Of a DNA stretch of 44,591 nt, positions 16,222 through 22,559 are shown in pieces. A program made the translations under genes and the position numbers. The DNA is taken from contig JALOCI010000021.1 of the NCBI GenBank assembly GCA_023227835.1, forward strand, positions 1 through 44,591, read 5' to 3'. This DNA comes from Bacteroidales bacterium (GTDB lineage Bacteria > Bacteroidota > Bacteroidia > Bacteroidales > UBA932). How positions within the stretch are numbered: position 1 is the first letter of the stretch; each line of letters begins with the position of its first letter. The notes beneath the pieces are model-generated. The model worked only from the letters and a program-made list of their open reading frames with translations. It made no database searches and had not been told where the DNA came from.

Positions 16222-16725
16222 TTACCCGCGCCGATCCGGGTTATAGGGTGCTGGCACGTCGCACCATTTAGGCTGATATTCCGCGGGCATCCAGTCGTGG
16301 GTCATCTTCGGTCCGTAATGAGCAATTCGTTGAATTAGCGCCGCTCCCAGTCCGAGACGTCGAGCGAACGCGCTTAGGTGCCGTACGGCGAATCGCTGGA
16401 CGCAAGCCTCGCTAGTCCCCGGCCCGTTGCCAGGGTGTCTCAAATGACCCGCTTCATGAAGAAGGAGTATGAGACCATCCATCGTCTCGGTACTGCGTTC
16501 CCACGTCCAGCCGTTTGATTGCGGTAGGTCTTTCGGGAGTTTCCCGCGCCGAACAAGGTAATTGATCTCGGGGCAGAACTCGTCGCTAAGTGTGATTTCT
16601 CGCGTTTCCATATCGGTAACGCTAAGAGTCTGGGTACCGATATCTTCGGCCGAGCAGGATACGGTCGCAGGTCCGCCCGCCATCATGGCGACCGACGACA
16701 GCACTACGGGGGCGAGCTGGATCAC
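16222..16725 (-). CDS. Exported HEAGH zinc metallopeptidase-like protein in immunity operon
   Basis: The 167-residue protein begins with an export signal-like segment (MIQLAPVVLSSVAMMAGGPA). LILLLHEAGHLRH supplies an HExxH zinc motif, followed by SEACVQRFAVRHLSAFARRL, where the Glu of SEA may be the third ligand. Four Cys could form disulfides outside the cell. It is translationally coupled (ATGA) to the membrane protein and to the repressor upstream. HExxH proteins beside phage-type repressors (ImmA) are cytoplasmic antirepressors; this one appears exported, which differs. Function unproven. Confidence 0.65.
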   Translation of the reverse strand: MIQLAPVVLSSVAMMAGGPATVSCSAEDIGTQTLSVTDMETREITLSDEFCPEINYLVRRGKLPKDLPQSNGWTWERSTETMDGLILLLHEAGHLRHPGNGPGTSEACVQRFAVRHLSAFARRLGLGAALIQRIAHYGPKMTHDWMPAEYQPKWCDVPAPYNPDRRG

Positions 16726-17033
16726 TTTTTCTCCAACGCGGACATCATCTCGCGGTGTCTCAACGCCTCAGCCTTTCGCTTCCTCGAGCCACGACGCACT
16801 AGACGGTAGGGAATGAACAGCAGCCCGAACAACAGTACAAACACCGCGTACCAACAAACGACGAGTGACCACCATAGGAGCGTGAGCATAACGGCAAGGG
16901 TGGTCATCAGAACATTCGCAAGCCAGGGCGGGTTGAACGTCACCCGGCGCAACCGAAAGGAGCGCTGAGCCGCACCCGCGAAACTCATCGGTGCGTTGAT
17001 AATCACATCCTCGGATCGGTGGCGGTTGTTCAT
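16722..17033 (-). CDS. Membrane protein in immunity operon (possible superinfection exclusion)
   Basis: The 103-residue protein has a soluble N-terminus (MNNRHRSEDVIINAPMSFAG), then one long or two tightly packed membrane segments (VLMTTLAVMLTLLWWSLVVC, WYAVFVLLFGLLFIPYRLV), and a basic C-terminal tail (RRGSRKRKAEALRHREMM). A strong ribosome site (GGAGGAGG) precedes ATG 17033. It lies in the repressor-led minus operon, so it is probably made in lysogens. Small lysogenic membrane proteins often block superinfection; this is inference. Confidence 0.65.
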   Translation of the reverse strand: MNNRHRSEDVIINAPMSFAGAAQRSFRLRRVTFNPPWLANVLMTTLAVMLTLLWWSLVVCWYAVFVLLFGLLFIPYRLVRRGSRKRKAEALRHREMMSALEKK

Positions 17034-17176
17034 CTCTCCGAATCCTCCTCCCTCAAAAGGGTGTTGTCAAACCGCACAAGGGTTGCTATCTTCGGCGCGT
17101 CGAGCGTCATGCCATACCACGCGATCCGCAGCCGCCTTGCTGATCTCATGCTCGAACTGGATGAAATCGACCTCAT
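17030..17176 (-). CDS. Small hypothetical protein between repressor and membrane protein, 48 aa
   Basis: The ATG overlaps the repressor TGA and its TGA overlaps the membrane-protein ATG (ATGA at both ends), which is why it is listed. The product is Ser/Arg-rich at the start (MRSISSSSSMRSARRLRIAW) and ends LLREEDSER. There is no recognised domain. Its 3' end encodes the ribosome site of the next gene, so its value may be coupling rather than the peptide. Confidence 0.4.
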   Translation of the reverse strand: MRSISSSSSMRSARRLRIAWYGMTLDAPKIATLVRFDNTLLREEDSER

Positions 17177-17511
17177 CCTTGAGCTTCCCCCGGATGCTGC
17201 CGCCGACCGTTATGCCGAAGATCGCGCTCGCTGGTCTTGGCCTCCTCTTCAGTCGCCCTCTTCCTCACCGCCGCCGCGTCGTCCCGAGCTGCATCTTGTT
17301 CGTCGCTGAAGACGCCGGCTGCTTCAAGTAGCGGAACGATGTTTTTGAAAGATGGCCCCTGACTGTCGTCGTCCCTGAGACGCCCGCGCCATTCCGAGAT
17401 GTAGTTCTCCTGGGCGAGATCGAGATGGCGGGCTAGCCGAGTTTCGACCCGTATCCCAGTGCGCTCTTTTGCGCGTGCGATCAGTAACTCAAAGGCTTTC
17501 GCGGGTTCCAT
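17173..17511 (-). CDS. Phage repressor-like HTH protein
   Basis: The 112-residue protein has a helix-turn-helix-like N-terminal half: AFELLIARAKERTGIRVETR, LARHLDLAQENYISEWRGRL, PSFKNIVPLLEAAGVF. The order (LARHLDLAQENYISEWRGR) matches the helix 2-turn-helix 3 of cI-like or XRE-like repressors. The C-terminal part is a charged helix. It is divergent from a Cro-like gene with a palindrome in the gap, which is the classical lysogeny switch. It leads a minus-strand operon with a membrane protein and metallopeptidase. Confidence 0.7.
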   Translation of the reverse strand: MEPAKAFELLIARAKERTGIRVETRLARHLDLAQENYISEWRGRLRDDDSQGPSFKNIVPLLEAAGVFSDEQDAARDDAAAVRKRATEEEAKTSERDLRHNGRRQHPGEAQG

Positions 17512-17545
17512 ATGGTGAAGTCTCTATGACGGTCTCAGAATGTTC

Positions 17546-17563
17546 AATCGGCCATTGCCGATT
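17546..17563. promoter_or_regulatory. Operator palindrome in the repressor/Cro gap
   Basis: AATCGGC-CATT-GCCGATT is a perfect inverted repeat with 7-base arms and a 4-base spacer. It lies midway between the divergent starts (17511 and 17607) and 6 bases upstream of the -35-like element of the Cro-side promoter. This is the expected place for a repressor/Cro operator. Confidence 0.7.
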
Positions 17564-17569
17564 CCCTAC

Positions 17570-17598
17570 TTGCAATCGTCCGAGGGATATGCCATACT
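17570..17598 (+). promoter_or_regulatory. Early promoter for the Cro-like gene, probably leaderless
   Basis: TTGCAA (17570-17575) is followed after 17 bases by CATACT (17593-17598), a fair sigma-70 type -35/-10 pair. Transcription would start near 17605, almost at ATG 17607, with no Shine-Dalgarno before the ATG. A leaderless mRNA is common for such genes in actinobacteria and their phages. Confidence 0.5.
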
Positions 17599-17606
17599 CC
17601 CGATAT

Positions 17607-17966
17607 ATGAACGAGCAAGTCTTTCAACCGAAGAGTTTGGTCGTCGCTCGCAAGCCCCGCTACTCACAGGGCATGCTCGCCGCCGAACTCCAGAACCGAA
17701 CCCGAAACTGGACGCGCCCGCTCTCGACAACTCAATCGATGGTGTCGGAGTGGGAGAACGGAAACAACGTTCCACAAGAGCGCACCGTTCGGGTGATAGC
17801 CGAGATCACAGGACGCCCAATCGAGTTCTTCTACACCTCTGGCGCTGAGGAAGAGGACGACGAGGAGGCCGCATTGTTGGGTACGCCTCAAGACCTCTAC
17901 AACGCGCTTCAGGCGATAGTCGAGCGCACCGTCCGCGAACGAGAGAATCGAGAAATCGCCGCGTGA
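17607..17966 (+). CDS. Cro-like / XRE-family HTH protein
   Basis: ATG 17607 was chosen because it sits right behind the promoter. The 119-residue protein has PRYSQGMLAAELQNRTRNW, TRPLSTTQSMVSEWENGNNV and PQERTVRVIAEITGRPIEFF, the XRE pattern (helix 2, recognition helix SMVSEWENG, helix 5). An acidic stretch (GAEEEDDEEAALL) and a C-terminal helix follow. It is the first gene of the rightward early operon and likely turns down the divergent repressor. Confidence 0.8.
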   Translation: MNEQVFQPKSLVVARKPRYSQGMLAAELQNRTRNWTRPLSTTQSMVSEWENGNNVPQERTVRVIAEITGRPIEFFYTSGAEEEDDEEAALLGTPQDLYNALQAIVERTVRERENREIAA

Positions 17967-18079
17967 CCTTCCTCGCCCTCTTCGCCGCAGCCCTCTCAAC
18001 CCTCTGGCTTCTCTGGCGGGGGATGGGTTGGACTGCCGACCGGATCATCGATTGGATCGAGAGGCGACTGTGCCGCTGA
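17963..18079 (+). CDS. Small membrane protein, 38 aa
   Basis: GTG overlaps the Cro-like TGA. The peptide has one membrane helix (TFLALFAAALSTLWLLW) followed by a basic amphipathic tail (RIIDWIERRLCR). It is coupled to the next tiny membrane gene. No family is recognised. Confidence 0.5.
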   Translation: MTFLALFAAALSTLWLLWRGMGWTADRIIDWIERRLCR

Positions 18080-18147
18080 ACCTCTTCCTTGTCTGCGTTA
18101 TTAGTTTTGTGGTCGGTTGGGTTCTGGGGGAGTGGTTCTGGTCATGA
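18070..18147 (+). CDS. Tiny membrane peptide, 25 aa
   Basis: GTG 18070 lies inside the end of the preceding small gene, and the TGA overlaps ATG 18144 (ATGA). The peptide is essentially one membrane helix (LNLFLVCVISFVVGWVLG). Support is the double coupling only. Confidence 0.4.
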   Translation: MPLNLFLVCVISFVVGWVLGEWFWS

Positions 18148-18374
18148 CGCCGCTGAAGCCGAAGACCTGTCCCCGTTGCGGCGTCTCGCTTCCCTGGGAG
18201 ATCGATACGACGTACCTCTCCGAGTTCGCGCTCTACCTGTCTCACCGTCACTTGCTGTTCTCGGGCAAGGACACACACGACTTCTATGCCGATCCGCAGG
18301 GCTGGCTGAAGAACCTTCTCTACGACGGCGACCTACGAGCCCAATTTGAAGCCGAGAGGAGAGTGGCCGCGTGA
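18144..18374 (+). CDS. CxxC protein, hypothetical, 76 aa
   Basis: ATG 18144 overlaps the upstream TGA. The N-terminus has KTCPRCGVSLPW, half of a zinc ribbon; no second Cys pair is present, so it would need a partner or dimer. The rest (LSEFALYLSHRHLLFSGKDT, AQFEAERRVAA) is unrecognised. GTG of the pentapeptide gene overlaps its stop. Confidence 0.6.
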   Translation: MTPLKPKTCPRCGVSLPWEIDTTYLSEFALYLSHRHLLFSGKDTHDFYADPQGWLKNLLYDGDLRAQFEAERRVAA

Positions 18375-19195
18375 TCGAGATCAAGACGTGCGGTGGGCGT
18401 CTTCTCTACACCGCCAAGGATGCGAGCGATATTCGGGCGGCGCTGAGAGAAGCCGTCGCTTCCGGGGCCGACCTCTCCGGGGCCAACCTCTCCGGGGCCA
18501 ACCTCTCCGGGGCCAACCTCTCCAGGGCCAACCTCTACGGGGCCAACCTCTCCGGGGCCAACCTCTACGGGGCCAACCTCTACGGGGCCGACCTCTCCAG
18601 GGCCAACCTCTCCGGGGCCGACCTCTCCGGCGCCAACCTCTACGGGGCCGACCTCTCCAGGGCCAACCTCTACGGGGCCAACCTCTCCGGGGCCAACCTC
18701 TACGGGGCCAACCTCTACGGGGCCGACCTCTACGGGGCCGACCTCTACGGGGCCGACCTCTCCAGGGCCAACCTCTCCAGGGCCAACCTCTACGGGGCCG
18801 ACCTCTCCAGGGCCAAAAACTTTAACGCCTGGCGCACGGACGACCTCCGACTACTCCTGCATCAGACCGGAAAGATTCGCGCCTACAAGCTGGTCGATGC
18901 CGACTACCGCTCTCCTATCCAATCGAACGGGAAGCTGACTTACGCTATCGGCAGCACGGTCGAGGCCAAGAAGTGCGACCCCGACGAGAACCAACAGTGC
19001 GGGGCCGGGATCATCATCGCCACGCTGCCCTGGTGTTGCCGTTACTGGCAGAGTGGCTTCCACATCTTGCTCGTTGAGTTCACCGCGAAGGACATCGTTG
19101 CGGTGCCCTTCGCCACAGACGGCAAGTTTCGCGCCAAGAAGGTGCGGGTCGTCAAGGAACTGGATCTCGCTGAGTTCGGATTGGAGCCAGCATGA
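18371..19195 (+). CDS. Pentapeptide-repeat protein
   Basis: The 274-residue protein has an N-terminal segment (MIEIKTCGGRLLYTAKDASD, then IRAALREAVASG), 23 uninterrupted A(N/D)L(S/Y)(G/R) repeats at residues ~33-147, and a C-terminal domain of ~125 residues (FNAWRTDDLRLLLHQTGKIR onward). The repeats form a right-handed quadrilateral beta-helix. Some such proteins mimic DNA and bind gyrase (MfpA/Qnr), but that cannot be read here. The C-terminal part with GAGIIIATLPWCCRYWQ recurs with pentapeptide proteins of phages. It lies in the early operon, so it acts soon after infection. Confidence 0.85.
   Translation: MIEIKTCGGRLLYTAKDASDIRAALREAVASGADLSGANLSGANLSGANLSRANLYGANLSGANLYGANLYGADLSRANLSGADLSGANLYGADLSRANLYGANLSGANLYGANLYGADLYGADLYGADLSRANLSRANLYGADLSRAKNFNAWRTDDLRLLLHQTGKIRAYKLVDADYRSPIQSNGKLTYAIGSTVEAKKCDPDENQQCGAGIIIATLPWCCRYWQSGFHILLVEFTAKDIVAVPFATDGKFRAKKVRVVKELDLAEFGLEPA
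18467..18811 (+). repeat. 23 tandem 15-base repeats inside the pentapeptide gene
   Basis: The unit is G-CC(A/G)AC-CTC-T(C/A)C-(G/A)GG. Units differ at only a few positions (AAC/GAC, TCC/TAC, GGG/AGG, one GGC), so synonymous sites are almost invariant. Such homogeneity indicates recent expansion or gene conversion and makes the copy number likely to vary. Confidence 0.95.
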
Positions 19196-19332
19196 CCCCC
19201 GCCCAACTCATCGCCATTGTCATCATCGCCGCAGGTGTGGCCTTCGTTCTCTGGGACGAGTTCAGATACCGCCGATCTTTCAGGCAGGCTGAGCGCAACT
19301 TCCTCATCGACCGAGCGCGGCGGCACGACTGA
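19192..19332 (+). CDS. Small single-pass membrane protein, 46 aa
   Basis: ATG overlaps the pentapeptide gene stop and its TGA overlaps the next ATG (TGATG). One N-terminal membrane helix (LIAIVIIAAGVAFVLW) is followed by a charged cytoplasmic tail (DEFRYRRSFRQAERNF). No family recognised. Confidence 0.6.
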   Translation: MTPAQLIAIVIIAAGVAFVLWDEFRYRRSFRQAERNFLIDRARRHD

Positions 19333-19508
19333 TGCCCGTACTCGCCGCAAAGACGATCGTTGAAGTGAAAGACGGCAAGTACCACCGGCCGACGAATGAC
19401 CCGCTGCACTCCGGTTGGCTCAGGTGCCGGTTGGACGACGCGCGACTCTTCGCGGTTCCCTGCGAGGTCTGTTTCCCGTCCGAGGACGATCCCGAGGAGG
19501 AGGCGTGA
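19332..19508 (+). CDS. Small Cys-containing protein, 58 aa
   Basis: ATG shares its A with the previous stop. The protein includes LRCRLDDARLFAVPCEVCF, with Cys at three places that could bind a metal, and an acidic C-terminus (SEDDPEEEA). GTG of the next gene overlaps its stop. Function unknown. Confidence 0.55.
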   Translation: MPVLAAKTIVEVKDGKYHRPTNDPLHSGWLRCRLDDARLFAVPCEVCFPSEDDPEEEA

Positions 19509-20452
19509 GCGCTCTCGCGCAGGAGTCACCCGAGCAGGCGGTTTGTGCTTGCGGTTGTGGTGCCGTCCTAGAGAACGTTCAGCGAGCGCGTGATCTTATC
19601 GCGGCTGGCGCAAACCACCGTCAAGCGGCCGAGATCATGGGCGTCTCGCGCAAATACGTGACCGTCCTGATGAATAGACCGCCGAAGTATCTCGTCGGAC
19701 ACTGGCGGGCGCCCAAGGAAATGTACGAGCGTATTAAGCGGAACAATTCGATTCGGCGCATTGAACGACGAGAAGAATACGATCAGTGGGCGCTTAGGCA
19801 CATCCGGGAGCGGTTTGAGCGTGGGGAGAGATTGCGGTTATCGCCACACTTCGGCGCAGCGCAAATACTACGGGAGCGCGACCCCGAACTCTATTGGACA
19901 GTATGGGCATTACGTGAGCATGAACGGGCCGAGAAACAACTCGCCAGAAACCGCCGGATACTTGAACAAAAATTACGTCGTGAAGAACGAGAACCCGACC
20001 GGTCCCTGTTCGGGCGCTGTGTATCCCTAGATACGCCCGTGAGGGACAATGAGACGGGAGAACAATTCCTTGGTGATTCTGTCTCTCGTGTTGGAGACGA
20101 TCCCGCTGATGTCTTTGAGCGCGAGTATGTGAGCGAACGTCTCTATGCCCTACTCGGTTCGCTTGAACCCCATGAGGTAGAGCAGATGGGAGACCACGAA
20201 CTGGCCCGGTTACGCGAGAAACTACTGGCGGAAGGTATCGGCCCTGGGATCGTCCAGGATTGCGAGCGCGAGCGGCTTAAGAATCCCGTCGCGCACACTG
20301 GCTCAGCCATAGGCAAAGCGCATCGCTCTTGCGGGGGGAAGCGAACTCGCAAACAGCAGCAAGCGGTCACTAGAGATCATCACGTCCGCGAACTCCCTAC
20401 CTACGCGAAGAAGGCCCACGCCTCACTTCGTAAGGCGAAGAGGGCCGCATGA
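19505..20452 (+). CDS. HTH protein with sigma-factor-like segment
   Basis: GTG 19505 overlaps the upstream TGA. The 315-residue protein has an N-terminal Cys motif (CACGCGAVL), a helix-turn-helix (IAAGANHRQAAEIMGVSRKY), a long basic helical middle and then CVSLDTPVRDNETGEQFLGD with ERLYALLGSLEPHEVEQ. The SLDTPV-D-(E)TGE-LGD pattern with an L-x-x-L-x-x-x-E helix resembles the sigma-70 region 3-4 linker, but the region 4 recognition helix is not obvious. The C-terminus is Lys/Arg-rich. It could be a divergent sigma-like regulator of phage genes or an unrelated DNA-binding protein. Confidence 0.55.
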   Translation: MSALAQESPEQAVCACGCGAVLENVQRARDLIAAGANHRQAAEIMGVSRKYVTVLMNRPPKYLVGHWRAPKEMYERIKRNNSIRRIERREEYDQWALRHIRERFERGERLRLSPHFGAAQILRERDPELYWTVWALREHERAEKQLARNRRILEQKLRREEREPDRSLFGRCVSLDTPVRDNETGEQFLGDSVSRVGDDPADVFEREYVSERLYALLGSLEPHEVEQMGDHELARLREKLLAEGIGPGIVQDCERERLKNPVAHTGSAIGKAHRSCGGKRTRKQQQAVTRDHHVRELPTYAKKAHASLRKAKRAA

Positions 20453-20898
20453 CTCACCGCGAACACGTCGCCTTCGCCTACTGGCTCTGTGCGCGCGGCT
20501 ACTTCGAGGATCAGCGCGACATCATCCGGTACTTCGAAGACGCCGACGAGTGGATCAGTCGGCATGGATGGCTGCTCGATCAATATGAGGCTGCGAGGGA
20601 GGTGGGTGAGGAAGTATCCACTATCAGTGACGGCCACCGACCTACGATGGGGGCAGCGAACGCGCGCTCTCTTGCTGTCGCCGGGGATGGCACGGCGTCG
20701 TTGGATCGATCCGATACTTCCTCTCCGACTTCCTTTGCCGTGACAGGGCGCGCAGGGGGGCATGGCGATACAGATGCCCCGTCCATGTGTGATCCTCCGA
20801 ACTCAAGTACCGCTGACGAAACGGGCAGCCTCTCACCCGAATCGGAGGCGGTACTTGAGAACCATCACGCCGATACGATCGAGGGGATGGCGGCGTGA
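20449..20898 (+). CDS. Hypothetical protein with low-complexity C-terminus, 149 aa
   Basis: The N-terminal ~50 residues look folded (HREHVAFAYWLCARGYFEDQ, RDIIRYFEDADEWISRHGWL). The remainder is Ser/Asp/Gly/Ala-rich and probably disordered. An imperfect inverted repeat (20593-20618 and 20713-20738) lies in the coding sequence at the transition. ATG overlaps the previous stop and the end overlaps the next GTG. No family recognised. Confidence 0.6.
   Translation: MTHREHVAFAYWLCARGYFEDQRDIIRYFEDADEWISRHGWLLDQYEAAREVGEEVSTISDGHRPTMGAANARSLAVAGDGTASLDRSDTSSPTSFAVTGRAGGHGDTDAPSMCDPPNSSTADETGSLSPESEAVLENHHADTIEGMAA
20593..20738. repeat. 26-base imperfect inverted repeat flanking 94 bases
   Basis: Left arm 20593-20618 and right arm 20713-20738 match at 21 of 26 positions when one is reverse-complemented, with a perfect 11-base inner core (GAGGAAGTATC). 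In frame, the left arm encodes REVGEEVS and the right arm DTSSPTSF; on the opposite strand the arms encode KEVGEEVS and DTSSPTSL. Inversion of the 94-base segment would therefore keep the gene open. Confidence 0.6.
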
Positions 20899-21143
20899 CC
20901 ACTCTCCGCGAAGACCTTGAGCAGTTCTACAACTGCGCCGGAATGTTGGTGGCGGGGATCATCGACAACGATTACGTGCGCTTCCACTATGCCCTCCAGG
21001 GGACGGAGTTCGCCGTCCTTCGCGCTGCTTGGTGGCTTGGCAAAGAGGATGATCTAAAGGCTCTCCACGACCAGATCGGCGATCACTCGCCCGGAGGCTG
21101 CCCGGTCTGCCAGAACGAACCATGCCCGGAGTTCCCAGAGTGA
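20895..21143 (+). CDS. Hypothetical protein with C-terminal Cys motif, 82 aa
   Basis: GTG overlaps the upstream stop. A helical N-terminal part (LREDLEQFYNCAGMLVAGII, QGTEFAVLRAAWWLGKEDDL) ends in GGCPVCQNEPCPEFPE, which could bind zinc. Coupled to the next gene by GTG at 21140. Family not recognised. Confidence 0.6.
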   Translation: MTTLREDLEQFYNCAGMLVAGIIDNDYVRFHYALQGTEFAVLRAAWWLGKEDDLKALHDQIGDHSPGGCPVCQNEPCPEFPE

Positions 21144-21391
21144 CCACGCCCGTACACATCTGGGCACCTGCGTTCGACCACGCTGGATTCCCCTGGCTGA
21201 AGACCTTCCCGGTCAATGAGGTCTTCGGGCCGCGTGGTGCCGATGGCAAGTTCCCTTGTCGGATGTGCGAAGACCGCCTCTACGACACCGGCCCGGACTT
21301 CAACCGACTCCATGAACACGCTCGCCATCACAAGTTCGAGTTGGCTGAGTGGCGGGCCGAGCAGCGGGCGCAGCAGGAGTTGGTCGTATGA
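21140..21391 (+). CDS. C2H2-like zinc-finger protein, 83 aa
   Basis: GTG 21140 overlaps the upstream TGA. The middle has FPCRMCEDRLYDTG, followed by FNRLHEHARHHKFEL; CxxC then HxxxHARHH gives a treble-clef or C2H2-like finger. The N-terminus (VHIWAPAFDHAGFPWLKTFP) is hydrophobic but not a membrane span. Likely a small nucleic-acid or protein binder. Confidence 0.6.
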   Translation: MTTPVHIWAPAFDHAGFPWLKTFPVNEVFGPRGADGKFPCRMCEDRLYDTGPDFNRLHEHARHHKFELAEWRAEQRAQQELVV

Positions 21392-21759
21392 CTGTCAAGC
21401 GTGAGCGCGAGCTTCAACGAGAGAACGACGGCCTCCGCGCCGAGTTGGCTCGGGTTCACGCGCGTACTAATAAAGCGCGCGGAATCGTTGCAGTTGCCGA
21501 AGCACTCCAGCGGGAGAACGAAACATTACGAACTCAGCAGGGGGACTACTGGGAAAAGGCGCACAACCAGGCCGTAAAAAGCAAGCGTGAAACGGCCCGG
21601 TGGCGCGATTTCTTCAAGGCGCAACGAGACACTGCCGTTGAAGCGTGTGAACTCGCTTACCGCTGGCTTGAGTGGTTTAACGGCGGCGGCGATGAGCCGG
21701 AGGTTCCTGTACGCGACGTTCTTGCTTTGCTCGAAAAGGCGAAGGGAAATCAGGCGTGA
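21388..21759 (+). CDS. Coiled-coil protein, 123 aa
   Basis: ATG 21388 overlaps the previous stop. It is almost entirely charged heptad helix (ERELQRENDGLRAELARVHA, VAVAEALQRENETLRTQQ-like), ending AYRWLEWFNGGGDEPEVPV. A dimeric scaffold is likely. It is coupled (GTGA) to the nuclease gene, so it may work with recombination proteins. Confidence 0.65.
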   Translation: MTVKRERELQRENDGLRAELARVHARTNKARGIVAVAEALQRENETLRTQQGDYWEKAHNQAVKSKRETARWRDFFKAQRDTAVEACELAYRWLEWFNGGGDEPEVPVRDVLALLEKAKGNQA

Positions 21760-22559
21760 ACGGCATCCAGACCATCAGCGCTGAGACCCGGATGTGGTCT
21801 GTCACATCCCTTATATCGGCTGGCCTGCCTAAGCCCGCACTGGTCGGCTGGGCGGCTCGCACGACTGCCGAGTACGCAGTCGATAAGTTCGCTATCTGGA
21901 AGCCGATGGCGGACGACGATCGGGACGCTGCGATCAAACATCTGTCCGGAATCCGCTACCAGCTATCCGGCAAGGCTGCCGCCCGAGGAACAGACGTACA
22001 CAAGGCAGCTGAGAAGATCAACCTCGGCCTTCCCCCTTCTCACGACGAAGCTCTCCAGCCGTACGTCGATCAATACCTCAAGTTCTTAGCGGAGCACGCG
22101 CCCAAGTTCATCATGGCTGAGGCTCCGGTCTATTCGTTGAAGTACCACTACGCGGGCACGCTCGATGCGATCGTTGAGATCGACGGCCGGGTGTGCGTGA
22201 TGGACGTCAAGACGACCGATCGAGGGCCGGATTCTCCGAAGGCTCGACCGCCCTACCCGGAAGTCGCCCTACAACTCTGCGCCTACGCGCGGGCTGAACA
22301 TGTGGGCCTCGGGCCTGCCCAGCAGCAGTATTCGGGGAACCGGCGTTACTACGTCCTGCCGCTCGACGCACCTACAGAACCGATGCCCGAGGTGTCCGGT
22401 GCGCTCGTGCTGGTCGTCTCGCCAGAGGACTACCAACTCGTTCCCGTACGCATCGATGATGAGGTTTGGAAGGCTTTTCTAGCCGTCCGAGAGGTTGCCC
22501 GGTTCCAACTCGATATTGCCAACCGGGTGCTCGGACCTTCTGTGGAGGTGGCCGCGTGA
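21756..22559 (+). CDS. PD-(D/E)XK nuclease, Cas4/RecB-like
   Basis: The 267-residue protein has RGTDVHKAAE (residues ~78-86), FIMAEAPVY, then HYAGTLDAIVEIDGRVCVMD with VKTTD (Asp137, Asp150, Lys152) and PEVALQLCAYARA (the Q-x-x-x-Y motif). These are the RecB/Cas4-type nuclease motifs. It probably processes double-strand ends during phage recombination or replication. It overlaps the gp3-like gene, a pairing I associate with actinophages. Confidence 0.85.
   Translation: MNGIQTISAETRMWSVTSLISAGLPKPALVGWAARTTAEYAVDKFAIWKPMADDDRDAAIKHLSGIRYQLSGKAAARGTDVHKAAEKINLGLPPSHDEALQPYVDQYLKFLAEHAPKFIMAEAPVYSLKYHYAGTLDAIVEIDGRVCVMDVKTTDRGPDSPKARPPYPEVALQLCAYARAEHVGLGPAQQQYSGNRRYYVLPLDAPTEPMPEVSGALVLVVSPEDYQLVPVRIDDEVWKAFLAVREVARFQLDIANRVLGPSVEVAA

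Noticed and set aside
16205..16235. Bidirectional terminator between the converging genes at 16220/16222
   Set aside because: No stem with a T-run is visible; the stops are almost touching.
17019..17309. Plus-strand 96-aa ORF opposite the repressor operon
   Set aside because: It overlaps the repressor and 48-codon ORF antisense, has a Pro/Ser-rich end and no ribosome site or coupling.
18467..18811. CRISPR-like array from the 15-base repeats
   Set aside because: The repeats are contiguous without spacers and encode pentapeptides in frame.
18346..18825. A second ORF (RGQPL-type repeats) across the pentapeptide gene
   Set aside because: It is the frame shadow of the 15-base repeat; it has no independent domain and its start lies inside the previous gene.
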